A DNA stretch of 64,000 bases from JAICUY01 sp963716585 (GCA_963716585.1 CAVQTN010000002.1:868001-932000), one strand, 5' to 3'; shown: positions 24,377 to 34,700, counted from the stretch's first letter. Numbers and translations: made by a program. Notes: generated from the sequence alone by a model not told the origin.

Positions 24377-25197
24377 GCGTCGTCGGGTTGCGCACCGAGC
24401 GCCTCGTATTCGTCTATCCGGATGGCACGCGCGCGCTCGACGGCGTCGACCTCGAGATCTCGGCCGGCGAGCGGATCGCGATCATCGGCCAGAACGGATC
24501 CGGCAAGTCGACGCTGGTGCGCCATTTCGACGGGCTCCTGCGTGCGACAGAGGGGAATGTCAGCGTCGGCGGCGTTCCAGTTGGCAGGCGCCACGTTGCC
24601 GAGCTGGCCGCTCAGGTGGGAATCGCGTTTCAGAACCCTGACCGGCAGATCTTCTCGGGTCGCGTAGCGCGCGAGGTGGAGTTCGGGCCCCGCAACGTGG
24701 GCGTCGAACGTCGCGAGCTCGACGCGCGGGTCGACGAGGCGCTCGCCGCGGTCGGACTCGCGGACCGCCGGGATGCGAATCCGTACGACCTCGGCTATTC
24801 GCAGCGCAAGCTCCTCGCCCTTGCCTCGATTCTGGCGATGAGGACCCCCGTCGTCATCCTCGACGAGCCGACTACCGGTCAGGATGCCACGGGCATCACG
24901 CGGGTCGTGTCAATCGTCGAGACCCTCGGTCGCGAGGGTCGGACGGTGGTCGCCATCAGCCACGACATGCGCTTTGTTGCGGGGAACTTCGCGCGTGTTG
25001 CCGTGATGCGCGCGGGCTCGATCATCCTCGACGGGACACCCGCCGAGGTCTTCTCGGATGCCAACTGGGAACTGCTAGCCTCGACCTACCTGGAACCGCC
25101 GCTGGCCGCGCGCGTGGGAGCGCGCCTCGGTGTCGGTTCGACACCAACGGAGCAGAGCCTCGTGGAGGCGCTGAGCCGCATGGCCGCGCCGGATTGA
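24373..25197 (+). CDS. ECF transporter ATPase EcfA' (second), altered signature motif
   Basis: 274 aa. Walker A GQNGSGKST, Q-loop AFQNPDRQIFSG, Walker B VVILDEPTTGQD and switch His in AISHDMRF are regular. The ABC signature, normally LSGGQ, reads LGYSQRK, so the C-loop is degenerate. In ECF heterodimers one composite ATP site can be non-canonical, which fits a protein that pairs with the regular first ATPase. ATG overlaps the previous stop (ATGA). Confidence 0.9.
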   Translation: MSVVGLRTERLVFVYPDGTRALDGVDLEISAGERIAIIGQNGSGKSTLVRHFDGLLRATEGNVSVGGVPVGRRHVAELAAQVGIAFQNPDRQIFSGRVAREVEFGPRNVGVERRELDARVDEALAAVGLADRRDANPYDLGYSQRKLLALASILAMRTPVVILDEPTTGQDATGITRVVSIVETLGREGRTVVAISHDMRFVAGNFARVAVMRAGSIILDGTPAEVFSDANWELLASTYLEPPLAARVGARLGVGSTPTEQSLVEALSRMAAPD

Positions 25198-25224
25198 CCG
25201 TGGCAGATGACGCCCCTGCAGCGT

Positions 25225-26199
25225 CTAGTCGAACCGCTCCGCGACGGCACGCCCGAGGCGCCCGAGCAGCTCGGCCTTCATCCCTTCGCTATCGATGGCG
25301 GTCGCGACCCTGATGGGCTGGCGATCGGCTGCATCGGACCGATACAGGCTGCCGGCGGCGTAGACATCGCTGCTGGTGTCGCAGGCCAGGCGTTCGTCGA
25401 CCGCATCGGTCACCAGGTCGGGCCGAAGCAGTCCGCCGATGAGCGCCACCGGGTCGTGGAGGTACGCACCGTCGACGTGATCGGCCTTCTGGTGGAAGCC
25501 GACGTAGAAGCGGACCGCGTCGCGGACGATGCCTGCCAGGTGAGTGTCGGGCAGCACATCGAGGTCCGCCATGCTGAACAGGACGTCCTGCGTGGCGTCG
25601 AGCGGAAAGATCTGGTCGATGGCGTTGTGCGCCAGGCAGGCCTCGACCGCCTCGGGGTCGACGCAGGCGTTCCATTCGCCGGTGTCGGTGGTGTTGCCGC
25701 GGTCCTCGAGGGTGCCGCCCATCCAGATCACTTCGCGCGTGCCGTGCTGTAGATCGGTGCCGTTCAGCACGGCCGAGGCGAGGTTGGTGAGCGGGCCGAG
25801 CGCCACGATCGTCACCTCGCCCGGATGCCGGTTGACGTGAGCCGCCAGGTAGCGGCTCGCGGGAATCGCGGTGTACTCGGTGGTACCCAGCTGGCGGTCC
25901 TCGCCGCGGAGCTCGACATAGCCGGTGCCGGTAGGCCCGTGTGTGTCGGGCGCAGTCCGCAGCCGGCGCTGCAGCGGTTTGGCGGCTCCGATGCTGACCG
26001 GCACGTCGCCGCGACCGACCATGCGCAGGATCTTGCCGGTGTTGCGCGCCACGTTGTGGATCTCGACGTTGCCGGCGACGCAGGTCACGCCGCGCAGGTT
26101 GAGCTCGGGAGCAGTCGCGGCGATGAGCAGCGCGATCATGTCGTCGATCCCGGTGTCGACGTCCAGGATGACCGATCGCGCATCCGTGGCCGCGCTCAT
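25225..26199 (-). CDS. inosine/uridine-preferring nucleoside hydrolase family protein
   Basis: 324 aa. The Ca-binding N-terminal motif ILDVDTGIDD (Asp13/15/19/20) is diagnostic. GVTCVAGN, ALGPLTNLA and YLHDPVALIGG are further family motifs. Hydrolyses the N-glycosidic bond of ribonucleosides to base and ribose. ATG at 26197-26199 has GAGGAG ~7 nt upstream. Convergent with the ECF operon and last in the leucine-type gene series. Confidence 0.9.
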   Translation of the reverse strand: MSAATDARSVILDVDTGIDDMIALLIAATAPELNLRGVTCVAGNVEIHNVARNTGKILRMVGRGDVPVSIGAAKPLQRRLRTAPDTHGPTGTGYVELRGEDRQLGTTEYTAIPASRYLAAHVNRHPGEVTIVALGPLTNLASAVLNGTDLQHGTREVIWMGGTLEDRGNTTDTGEWNACVDPEAVEACLAHNAIDQIFPLDATQDVLFSMADLDVLPDTHLAGIVRDAVRFYVGFHQKADHVDGAYLHDPVALIGGLLRPDLVTDAVDERLACDTSSDVYAAGSLYRSDAADRQPIRVATAIDSEGMKAELLGRLGRAVAERFD

Positions 26200-26264
26200 C
26201 CTTCGCTCCTCATAGACCGATCGTCGCGCTCCATCGTAGCCGACCGTGCCGGCCACCTTCCCGT

Positions 26265-27176
26265 TCACCCGCCGGCCGGAGGCCAGCCCCCGGCGCGCCC
26301 GACCTTCGACTCGGGCTTCCGCCCGAGGGCCTGGCTGATGAATAGCGCCGCGCGCAGGACGCCGTCGAGGTCGACACCATGGCGGATCCCCTCGCGGTCG
26401 AGCAGGTAGACGAGGTCCTCGGTCGCGAGGTTGCCGGCCGCACCCGGGGCGTACGGCGAGCCACCGGTGCCGCCGGTCGACGCATCGAAGCAGCGCACCC
26501 CCAGGTTCATGGCCGCCACCACGTTCGACAGCGCCGTCCCTCGCGTGTCGTGGAAATGACAGGCAAGGGCCGCCGGGTCCACGCCGGCGCCGGTCAGCGC
26601 GCCGAGCACCCGCCCGACGTCCGCCGGCACCGCCGCCCCGACCGTGTCGCTGATCGAGAGCTCGTCGATGCCCACTGCCAGCAGCCGCTGCGAGACGTCG
26701 ACCACCGCCCGCTCGTCGACCTCGCCGTCGTACGGGCAGCCGAATGCGGTGCTGACGTAGGCCCGTATCCACACGCCGCGCTGGCGTGCGGCGGCGGCGA
26801 TCGGGGCGAACGCCGCCAGTGATTCGTCGACGCTCATGTTGATGTTGTGGCGTGCATAGCTGTCGGTGGCCGCAGTGAACAGGCAGATGGCGTCCGCGCC
26901 CGCATCGAGCGCGCGATCGAACCCACGGACGTTCGGCACCAGGACGGGATAGCGGACGCCCTTCGCTCGCTTGAGCCCGCGCATCAGCTCGTCGGCATCG
27001 GCCAGCTGCGGGATCGCGCGGGCCGACACGAAGGAGGTCGCCTCGATCTCACGCAGCCCGGCCTCGGCCAGCAACGCGATGAACGCGAGCTTGGCTTCGG
27101 TGGGAACGACCGTCGCCTCGGCCTGCAGCCCGTCGCGCGGCCCGACCTCATAGATGCGCACTTCGCGATCTGTCAT
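26265..27176 (-). CDS. hydroxymethylglutaryl-CoA lyase family protein with Cys-to-Ser in the active-site loop
   Basis: 303 aa TIM-barrel of the HMGL-like family. EVGPRDGLQ holds the catalytic Arg-Asp pair, and CHFHDTRG the metal His-x-His. The family's active-site loop normally reads GG-x-GGCPYA with a catalytic Cys; here it is GGTGGSPYAPGAAGN, so that Cys is Ser. ATG overlaps the carboxylase stop (ATGA), placing it in leucine degradation. Either activity is reduced or altered, or the residue is a sequencing substitution. Confidence 0.87.
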   Translation of the reverse strand: MTDREVRIYEVGPRDGLQAEATVVPTEAKLAFIALLAEAGLREIEATSFVSARAIPQLADADELMRGLKRAKGVRYPVLVPNVRGFDRALDAGADAICLFTAATDSYARHNINMSVDESLAAFAPIAAAARQRGVWIRAYVSTAFGCPYDGEVDERAVVDVSQRLLAVGIDELSISDTVGAAVPADVGRVLGALTGAGVDPAALACHFHDTRGTALSNVVAAMNLGVRCFDASTGGTGGSPYAPGAAGNLATEDLVYLLDREGIRHGVDLDGVLRAALFISQALGRKPESKVGRAGGWPPAGG

Positions 27177-29194
27177 GCGTTGCCCATTCGCGCCACCTCG
27201 GCGAGGATATCGCCGCGTCTGACCTGCGCGCCCTCGCTGACCACCAGCCGCGTCACCGTTCCGGCCAGCGGCGAGACGACGGCGTGCTCCATCTTCATCG
27301 CCTCGATCACGATCAGCGGTTCGTGCTCCGTGACAGATGCGCCCTCCGCGACTCGCACGCTGATCACCCGACCAGGCATCGGTGCCGTGAGCGTGGCGCT
27401 CCCGGCGGACGTCGCCGAGGCATGCCGCAGTGCGTCCTCTACCGTCGGGGCGGCCGCCAGGTTGAACTCGACGGACTGCCCCTCGACGTCGACGAACGCC
27501 TGCAGGATTCCGGGACCGACCGCCGCCGGACGCGCCGTGTCCCGCGCGGCCCTCGGCAGCTCGACGAAACGCGACTCGTCGTCGTGCCGGACGCCGATCC
27601 GCGGAGCACCGTTGAGGCGCCATCCGCCGCCCCACGCGCCGCGCGGCAGCGCGCCGGCGAGCGCCGCGGCGGCGGCCTGCCACGTCGCCTCGTCGGCGAT
27701 CGGCGCACCGGGCAGCTCGACGCGGCCGAGCGTGTCGGTGCGCGTCTGCCCGCCGACCACGAACGGCTGGACCAGCAGCCAGCGCAGGAAGCGCAGGTTG
27801 GTGCGCACACCAAGGACGCTCGTCGCCGCCAGCGCGTCGCGGAGGTGTTGGAGCGCCTCGTCGCGCGTCGTGCCATGGGCGATGAGCTTGGCCAACATCG
27901 GGTCGAAACGGTCGGTCACCTCGTCGCCCTGGCGCACGCCGGTGTCGATGCGCACGCCCTCAGGCCAGCGGAGCTCGAGCAGCTGCCCCGTGGCCGGCAG
28001 GAAGCCCGCTTCCGGGTCCTCGGCGTACAGCCGCACTTCGATCGCATGCCCTTCGAGCCGCTGGTAGGCGCTGGGGGCGTCGAGCCGGGCGCCCTGGGCG
28101 ACCCGGAGCTGATCGGCCACCAGGTCGCGGCCGCTGACGGCTTCCGTCACCGGGTGCTCGACTTGCAGGCGCGTGTTCATCTCCAGGAAGTAGAAGCTGC
28201 CGTCGTCGGCGAGCAGGAACTCGACCGTGCCGGCGTTGACATAGCCGACGCCTCCGGCAACCGCCAGGGCGGCACGACCCATCCGCTCGCGCAGGTCGGG
28301 CGAGACCGATGGCGCGGGCGACTCCTCCATGATCTTCTGCTGGCGTCGCTGGGCGCTGCAGTCCCGTTCGCCGAGATGCACGCCGTTGCCGTGTGCGTCG
28401 AACAGGACCTGGACCTCGACGTGGCGCGGCCCCTCGACGTAGCGCTCCAGGATGAGCCGATCATCGCCGAAGGCACGATCCGCCTCGCGACGAGCGCCCC
28501 TCGACGCCTCCGCGAGCTCGGCCGGCGCGCGCACGATGCGCATCCCCTTGCCCCCTCCGCCGGCGCTAGGCTTGACGAGTACCGGATACCCGATGCGCAA
28601 CGCCTCCCGCTGCAGCGTCGCGCCGTCTTGGGCGGCGCCGTCGTAGCCGGGCACGACCGCCACCCCGCGCCGCGCGGCCTCGTGCCGCGCGGCGGCCTTG
28701 TCGCCCATGGCCGCGATGGCGCCGGGCGGTGGCCCGACCCACGTCAGTCCGGCCGCCTCGACACTGCGAGCGAAGGCGGCGTTCTCCGACAGGAAGCCGT
28801 AGCCGGGATGGATCGCATCGGCGCCCATCGCCCGCGCGGCGCCCAGCACCGCCTCCCCATCGAGGTAGCCGGCGATGACGGCCGTCTGGTCCATGCCATC
28901 TGGCGCTCGCTCGCCGTCCAGGTGCAGCCCAACGGTGCGCATCCCCAGCCGTCGCGCGGTGCGCGCGATGCGCACCGCGATCTCACCGCGGTTGGCTACC
29001 AGCAGGGTGTGAATGGGGCGCGTCGGCCCGGCCGACGGGGCCGCGACAAACTCGGCGAGCGACGAACGCGACACGCGCAGGCGTCCACCGACGCGATGCG
29101 CCGGCAGCCGACCATCCCTGACCCAGCGTTGCACCGTTCGCATGGTGACGCCCAGCTGATCCGCGACGTCCCGTGGCGTCAGGTCCTCAGGCAT
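27173..29194 (-). CDS. acyl-CoA carboxylase alpha subunit (biotin carboxylase + biotinyl) with N-terminal excisionase-type HTH
   Basis: 673 aa. Residues 1-51 are an excisionase/MerR-like helix-turn-helix (TPRDVADQLGVTMRTVQRWV, PAHRVGGRLRVSRSSLAEFV). From ~61 a full biotin carboxylase follows (LLVANRGEIAVRIARTARRL, ATP-grasp KPSAGGGGKGM, EMNTRLQVEHPVTE). A C-terminal biotinyl domain carries the acceptor Lys634 in EAMKMEH. Clustered with HMG-CoA lyase and enoyl-CoA hydratase, so methylcrotonyl-CoA carboxylase is the likely enzyme. ATG at 29194 has GACAAT 6 nt upstream. The DNA-binding module on a carboxylase is unusual. Confidence 0.9.
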   Translation of the reverse strand: MPEDLTPRDVADQLGVTMRTVQRWVRDGRLPAHRVGGRLRVSRSSLAEFVAAPSAGPTRPIHTLLVANRGEIAVRIARTARRLGMRTVGLHLDGERAPDGMDQTAVIAGYLDGEAVLGAARAMGADAIHPGYGFLSENAAFARSVEAAGLTWVGPPPGAIAAMGDKAAARHEAARRGVAVVPGYDGAAQDGATLQREALRIGYPVLVKPSAGGGGKGMRIVRAPAELAEASRGARREADRAFGDDRLILERYVEGPRHVEVQVLFDAHGNGVHLGERDCSAQRRQQKIMEESPAPSVSPDLRERMGRAALAVAGGVGYVNAGTVEFLLADDGSFYFLEMNTRLQVEHPVTEAVSGRDLVADQLRVAQGARLDAPSAYQRLEGHAIEVRLYAEDPEAGFLPATGQLLELRWPEGVRIDTGVRQGDEVTDRFDPMLAKLIAHGTTRDEALQHLRDALAATSVLGVRTNLRFLRWLLVQPFVVGGQTRTDTLGRVELPGAPIADEATWQAAAAALAGALPRGAWGGGWRLNGAPRIGVRHDDESRFVELPRAARDTARPAAVGPGILQAFVDVEGQSVEFNLAAAPTVEDALRHASATSAGSATLTAPMPGRVISVRVAEGASVTEHEPLIVIEAMKMEHAVVSPLAGTVTRLVVSEGAQVRRGDILAEVARMGNA

Positions 29195-29231
29195 GTCGCG
29201 ATTGTCGCATCGTTCGCTTCGCAGAGGCCCG

Positions 29232-30023
29232 TCAGGCCAGCCAGCTCGGCGGCCGCTTCTCCAGGAACGCCGCGAGGCCCTCCTGCCCTTCGGCACCGGC
29301 CCGCTGCCGCGCGATCCGCGCCACGCTGAGACGCCGTGCCGCATCGGGCTCGAGGCCGCGCAGATCACGGATGATCGCCTTTGCCGCCCGCAGCGCCGAA
29401 GGGCCCGCTGCGCGGATCTCGGCCAGGATCTCGTCGACCCGCGCGTCGAGTCCCGCTTCGTCGGCGACGACGTCGTGGACCAGGCCGATCTCGGCGGCGC
29501 GCCCCGCCGGGAAGCGCTCGCCGGTCGGAAAGAGCCGCCGAGCGGCCGACTCGCCGATCTTGGCGAGCACGAAGGGCGCGATGACTGCGGGCAGGATGCC
29601 GAGCTTCGTCTCGGTGAAGCCGAAGAGCGTGTCGGCAGCCGCCACGACCACGTCGGCGACCGCGCAGAGTCCCATGCCGCCTCCCAGCGCCGCGCCGTGC
29701 ACGCGGGCGATGACCGGGACCGGACAGGCGTCGATCATGGCGAACATCTCGGCCATTCGCGCCGCGTCCGCCTCGTTGTCGGCGACCGACAGGTCGAGGC
29801 TGGCTCCCATCCACTCAATGTCCGCGCCGGCGCAGAACGAGCGCCCCGCGCCCGCCAGGACGACTGCGCGCAGCCGCTCGGACGGCTCCTCGGCGAGCGA
29901 GGCGAATGCTGTCTGCAGCTCGGCGATCAGCTCGGCGTTGAAGGCGTTACGCACCTCCGGTCGGTTGAGCGTTACCCGCGCGATGCCCTCCGCATGCGTG
30001 ACCTGCAGCGGCCCGGGGCTCAT
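29232..30023 (-). CDS. enoyl-CoA hydratase/isomerase family protein (probable methylglutaconyl-CoA hydratase)
   Basis: 263 aa crotonase fold. VTLNRPEVRNAFNAELIAEL, the oxyanion loop AGRSFCAGADIEWM and VHGAALGGGMGLCAVADVVV are family hallmarks; FGFTETKLGILPAVI follows. In a cluster with carboxylase and HMG-CoA lyase the likely step is 3-methylglutaconyl-CoA to HMG-CoA in leucine degradation. ATG overlaps the SseB-like stop (ATGA). Confidence 0.88.
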   Translation of the reverse strand: MSPGPLQVTHAEGIARVTLNRPEVRNAFNAELIAELQTAFASLAEEPSERLRAVVLAGAGRSFCAGADIEWMGASLDLSVADNEADAARMAEMFAMIDACPVPVIARVHGAALGGGMGLCAVADVVVAAADTLFGFTETKLGILPAVIAPFVLAKIGESAARRLFPTGERFPAGRAAEIGLVHDVVADEAGLDARVDEILAEIRAAGPSALRAAKAIIRDLRGLEPDAARRLSVARIARQRAGAEGQEGLAAFLEKRPPSWLA

Positions 30024-30880
30024 CGCTGAAAGAACGGCTCGGCGACGGCCCGCACCGAGCCGAGCAGCGGCTCCTCGAGCCACACAACGTCGGTGCCGTC
30101 GGGGACATCGACGCTGACCGACGCCCCCTCGTCCCCGACCAGGCCGAGCAGCAGGCGCTGCCCCACATCGGCCTCCGAGACGACCAGGTAGGCCTGCGCC
30201 ACGCGTGAATCGCGCAGTGCCGCGGCCAGTGACTGCTCCAGCGCGATCATCTCCGCACCCGGCAGCCGCAGGCGAATCGAACGGCGGCTGGATGGCTGGA
30301 AGAGGAGCTCGTCGGTCCCGGGGAGCTGGCCGGCGGCGAGTGCGGCGACCTCGAATGGCTCGAAACGGTAGGGGATCGGCCCGGCCGGGTCCATGATCGC
30401 GGCCAGGCCCGACGAGGAGAGGTTGGCGAACACGATGCGAGCCGGGAGCGGCAGGTTGCCCGTTCCGGACGGCGCCCATGCCGAGAGCGCCGCAACGGAG
30501 CCGAACAGGACGCTGGTCGGCTGGCCGTCCGGGTCGCGGGCCAGCATCACACTGATCTCGACCTCGGCATCGTCATTGACCGCGGAGGCGAGCGCCCGCC
30601 TGGCGTCCTCGCCGTGGTCCGGCGGCACCGGCAGGAGCAGGGTCGACTGCATCAAGGTCCGATAGAACTCGTGCAGCGGACCTGGCTCGCGTCCCTCGCC
30701 GTCGCGTGCCGCAACCATCGCCGCGAAGAGCGTCGCCGCGCTGACCTCCAGCGAACCGGTCGGCGTGCCGCGATCGTGCGAGCCGGGAGCGGGAGCGGAA
30801 TCCGGCGCGGCGGCCTCGGCGGCTGGTGCGGCCTCGGCGGCTGGTGCGGTCTCGGTGCGGTCGCCGGGTCGGGAGGTCAC
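30020..30880 (-). CDS. SseB-family-like hypothetical protein
   Basis: 286 aa. An Ala/Pro-rich, probably disordered, N-terminal ~45 residues is followed by a region resembling the SseB N-terminal domain (LHEFYRTLMQSTLLLPVP, VLFGSVAALSAW) and a C-terminal SseB-like part (VAQAYLVVSEADVGQRLLLG). SseB proteins have no settled biochemical role. GTG at 30878-30880 with TAGGCT (minus, 30887-30892) 6 nt upstream. Heads the leucine-type operon by overlap with the hydratase. Confidence 0.68.
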   Translation of the reverse strand: MTSRPGDRTETAPAAEAAPAAEAAAPDSAPAPGSHDRGTPTGSLEVSAATLFAAMVAARDGEGREPGPLHEFYRTLMQSTLLLPVPPDHGEDARRALASAVNDDAEVEISVMLARDPDGQPTSVLFGSVAALSAWAPSGTGNLPLPARIVFANLSSSGLAAIMDPAGPIPYRFEPFEVAALAAGQLPGTDELLFQPSSRRSIRLRLPGAEMIALEQSLAAALRDSRVAQAYLVVSEADVGQRLLLGLVGDEGASVSVDVPDGTDVVWLEEPLLGSVRAVAEPFFQR

Positions 30881-30886
30881 GCCCGC

Positions 30887-30916
30887 AGCCTACCCGATGC
30901 GACCCGGTGCTAGCAT
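30887..30916. promoter_or_regulatory. back-to-back leaderless promoters
   Basis: The 43-bp gap between the divergent SseB-like (GTG 30880, minus) and VOC (ATG 30924, plus) genes holds two -10 hexamers. TAGGCT on the minus strand (30887-30892) lies 6 nt from its start. TAGCAT on the plus strand (30911-30916) lies 7 nt from its start. There is no room for leaders with Shine-Dalgarno sequences. Confidence 0.55.
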
Positions 30917-30923
30917 CGGGCGC

Positions 30924-31698
30924 ATGCTGCATGGCATCGATCACATCGCGATCGCCGTGTCCGATGCGGATGCGGCGGCGGCCCAGCTCGAGCAGCATCT
31001 TGGCCTGGAGGCCCGCGGCGGTGGACGTCACGATGGCCGCGGCACGTTCAATCGCCTGGTCTGGTTTTCCGACGCGTTCCTACCTCGAGCTGATCGGCGT
31101 GGATGACGAAGCGCAGGCCGGCAGCTGGGCGATGGGCGCGGCCGCGGTCACGGCGCTGCAGCGCGGCGGCGGCCTGGCGGCCTACGCGCTCGACGACCGC
31201 CCGCTCGCGCCCGACGTTCGCGCGCTCCAGGGTTCCGGCAGCCAGATCGCCGACCCGCTGCGCGGCTCGCGGCAGCGGCCGGACGGCGAGATCGTGGAGT
31301 GGTGGACGGCGGCGCCGCCGCGCATCGGCCCCGACGACCTGCCGATCCTCATCGAGCACAGCATGACCGGCGCCGAATGGGGCGCGGAGGCGATGGCCGA
31401 GCGTGCTCATCGGCGTCACCCGATCGGTTCGCCCGTGAGCCTCGTCGGGCTCGAGCTGGCCGTCGTCGACCCGACCGCCGTAGCGGCCGAGCACGCGCGG
31501 CAGCTCGGCATGGCCTTCTCCCTGATCGGAGCGACGGCGGTGTGCACGCTGGGGGCGCACGTGATTCGCCTGATGCCACGATCGAGGGCCGACGCGCCGG
31601 CCGTCGTGACCCTCGCCGCCGACGCGGCTCCGCGTTCGGCGGAGCTGCTGGGCGTGCGAATCGAGATCGAGCAGGCGGAGCTGCCGCTCGTCTCCTGA
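30924..31698 (+). pseudogene. VOC/glyoxalase-like domain protein, one frameshift
   Basis: Starts MLHGIDHIAIAVSDADAAAA (phase 3) and continues after an indel near 31,078 in phase 1 with SYLELIGVDDEAQAGSWAMG to the stop. The joined protein would be about 257 aa with the layout of the Glyoxalase_3/VOC family: N-terminal His in GIDHIAIAV, then a second beta-alpha module (VSLVGLELAVVDPTAVAAEH). Only one indel separates two long, clean halves, so this is probably a sequencing error. Confidence 0.8.
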
Positions 31699-31776
31699 TC
31701 CGGTCATCGGTGCAGCTCGAATCTCGCCGATGTTCGCGGCTGTGCAGCGGAGACCGGCTCGCGTAGAGTGCCGCGC

Positions 31777-34700
31777 ATGGATCCTTCCCGGTCGTTCGAG
31801 CGCCGGATCGTGTCGGTCCTGTTCGCCGACCTGGTGGGGTTCACGTCGCTCTCGGAGGGCCTCGATCCGGAGGACGTGGCCACCGTCCAGGACGCCTATT
31901 TCGCGGCCGTGCGGGATGTCGTGCAGCGGTATGGCGGCCAGCTCGAGAAGTTCATCGGCGATGCCGCGATGGCCGTCTTCGGCATCCCACGCAGCTACGA
32001 CGACGACGCGGAACGCGCGATTGCCGCGGGCCTGGCCCTGATCGGTGCCGTCGAAGCGTTGTCCGCGCAGGTCGGCCTCGAGCCTGGCAGGCTGCAGGTT
32101 CGCGTGGGCATCAACACCGGCGAGGTTGCCTTCGCCGAGTCCGGGCCGGACATGGGGCGGGTCACCGGCGACATCGTGAACGTCGCCGCGCGACTGCAGG
32201 CCGCGGCACAGCCGTCACAGCTGCTCGTGGGCGGCCAGACCGCGTTCAGCGTCGCGGCGAACGTCGAGCTCGGGCCGGTCGAGGCGCTGACCCTCAAGGG
32301 CAAGTCCGAGCCGGTGCCTGCCGCGGTCGCCACGCGGCTGCTGCCGCGGCCTGACCGCAGTCGGGCGATGGGCTCGCTGCGTGCGCCACTCGTCGGTCGC
32401 GACCATGAGCTCGGTCAGCTGCGCGCCAGCCTGGACTCGTCCGCCGGGCCGACGCGCTGGCTGATCGTGGCGCCGCCCGGTGTCGGCAAGAGCCGCCTGG
32501 TCGCCGAGCTGGCGGAGGCGGCAATGATGGACGGGATCTCGGTGTGGCGCGCGTACGTCCGGCCGGGAGGTGCCTCGCCCTTCGAGCCGATCGCCCAGCT
32601 GGTGCTGGCGGCTGTGGGGTGCAACGGCGCCGATCCCCAGCTCGCCGCAGTCCTGCGGGACCGTCTCCGCAGTGCCGGGATCGCCCACCGGCGTGCCGAG
32701 GTGCTCCTGGACGAAGTGCTGCCGCTCCTGTCCGCGGGCCGTCATGGTGTGGTGCAAACCGGATCCGATCGCGATGATCGCTTCGCCGCCTGGCTCGAGA
32801 CGCTGGCTGCCCTCGGGCGGAGCGACGGCGTTGACCTCTGGCTGGTGGAGGACGTGCATTGGGCGGAGCCCGACCTGCTCGCCTTCCTGGACGCCGCGGT
32901 CGCAGGCGACACGGCACGCGTCATCGTCTGCACGGCGCGCCCCGCGGTCGAAGGCCTCGGGTGGGCCGTCGACCAGCACGCCGCCGCGCGGCGCCTCGAC
33001 CTGCAGCCGCTCGAGCCAACGGACGCCGATGTCCTCGTCCGCAGCCTCATCGGCGACGCACTGCCGAGGGAGCTGCTTGAGCAGGTCGTCGAGCGATCCG
33101 ACGGCAATGCGCTGTTCATCGAGGAGCTCCTCCGCTCGTGGATCAGCATCGGCAGCCTCGTCGCGGTCGATGGCGGCGGGTGGCGCCTGCGCGGCGCGGC
33201 GGAGGAGCTGTCCCTCCCTCCGACGGTGCAGGCCATCTACGCGGCTCAGCTCGACGACCTTCCATCAGCCGCCCGACGCCTTGCCCGTCGCGCATCCGTC
33301 GCCGGCCGGCGGTTCCTCGAGGCGTCGCTTCGTGCGCTCGGCGCCGAGGATAGCGCGGCCCTGCAGGACCTGCGCTCCCGTGCGCTGCTCATCGGTCCTC
33401 GCCCGGCGCTGCTCGGCGAGACCTACGCCTATCGGCACGCGCTGCTGCGTGATGCCGGCTACGCCAGCCTGGCGCGCATGGAACGTGCCGATCTTCACGT
33501 GCGGCTTGCGCGCTGGCTGGAAGCTGCCGCCGGTGACCAGGTCGCACTGATTGCCGCCGAGATCGCCCAGCACTACGCCGATGCCCTGACCATTCTGCCA
33601 ACGCTCGCTCGACAGCTCACGGGCGGTCTGAGTCGGGCGGAGCTGACGATGGCGGCCGCCGGCTGGCTGGAGCGATCCGCCGAGCGGGCGCTTGCCACGG
33701 CGGCCCACGAGACCGCTGTGCGGCAGCTGCGCCAGTCGCTCGATCTCACGCCTCTCGACGACGGCCGCGACCAGGCCCGACGATGGCTGCGGCTCGCCGA
33801 GGCGATAGGCTTCGCGGGCGACATGGGCGAAGCGATCATGGCGCTCGAGCGGTCAATTGACCTGTATGACGCGCAGCTGGATGCGGGCGGCGATGATGGC
33901 GTGGCACGCGACGGCTATGCGCGCGCAGTCGCGCTGCACGCGACGCTGCGCATCGAGCAGCTGCAGTTTGCCGAGGCGGCGGAGCGTGCGACCGCCGCCC
34001 TCGAGCGCATCGGGTCAGCTGAGGACGACCTTCCGGTTGCGCGCCTGCTGTACGTCCGCTCCTGGGCGCAGACTGCCTATTCGGTCGACCAGCTCGTCGA
34101 AGCCGACCTGGAGCGTGCCGCATCCCTCGCCGTGGCGCGCGGGGACGCAGACCTGGAGATGGAGACCCGCTCCATGCTCGATGACCTCCGGGCCGAGCGC
34201 GGGGAGGTGAGCCTCGAGGAATACCGCGCGGACCTGCGGCACGTGCACGAGCTGGCGCTGGCAGCCGGAAACATTCGGCGAGCCGGCTCCGCGCTCCGCG
34301 GACTGGCATTGACCGCCGCCGAAAACGAGAGCGCGCCAATCGCTCTCGGGCTGATCGACACGGCCGCCGAGCTCGCGCAGGCCCACGGGTTGACCGAGGA
34401 CCTGACCTGGGCGGAGTACGCCCGCAGCGAGGTCCACTTCGCCGGAGGCGATTGGGACGCCGCCCGACGTCACGGCCTCCGCGCCCTGGAGCTTGCCGAG
34501 CGCAATGCCTATCTCCGACCGATCGTCAGGACCTGGTTCGTGCTGACGGCAATTGCCCACGCGCAGGGCCGCGTCGATGAGCTGTCGCGGGCCTATGCCT
34601 GGTTCGACCCGCGCCGCTCGATGTTCCCGGACTCGCCGTTCGGCCGACTGATGCACGGTGCCGTCGACTCACGCGCCGCCTCGCATGGCCTGCGGCCCGG

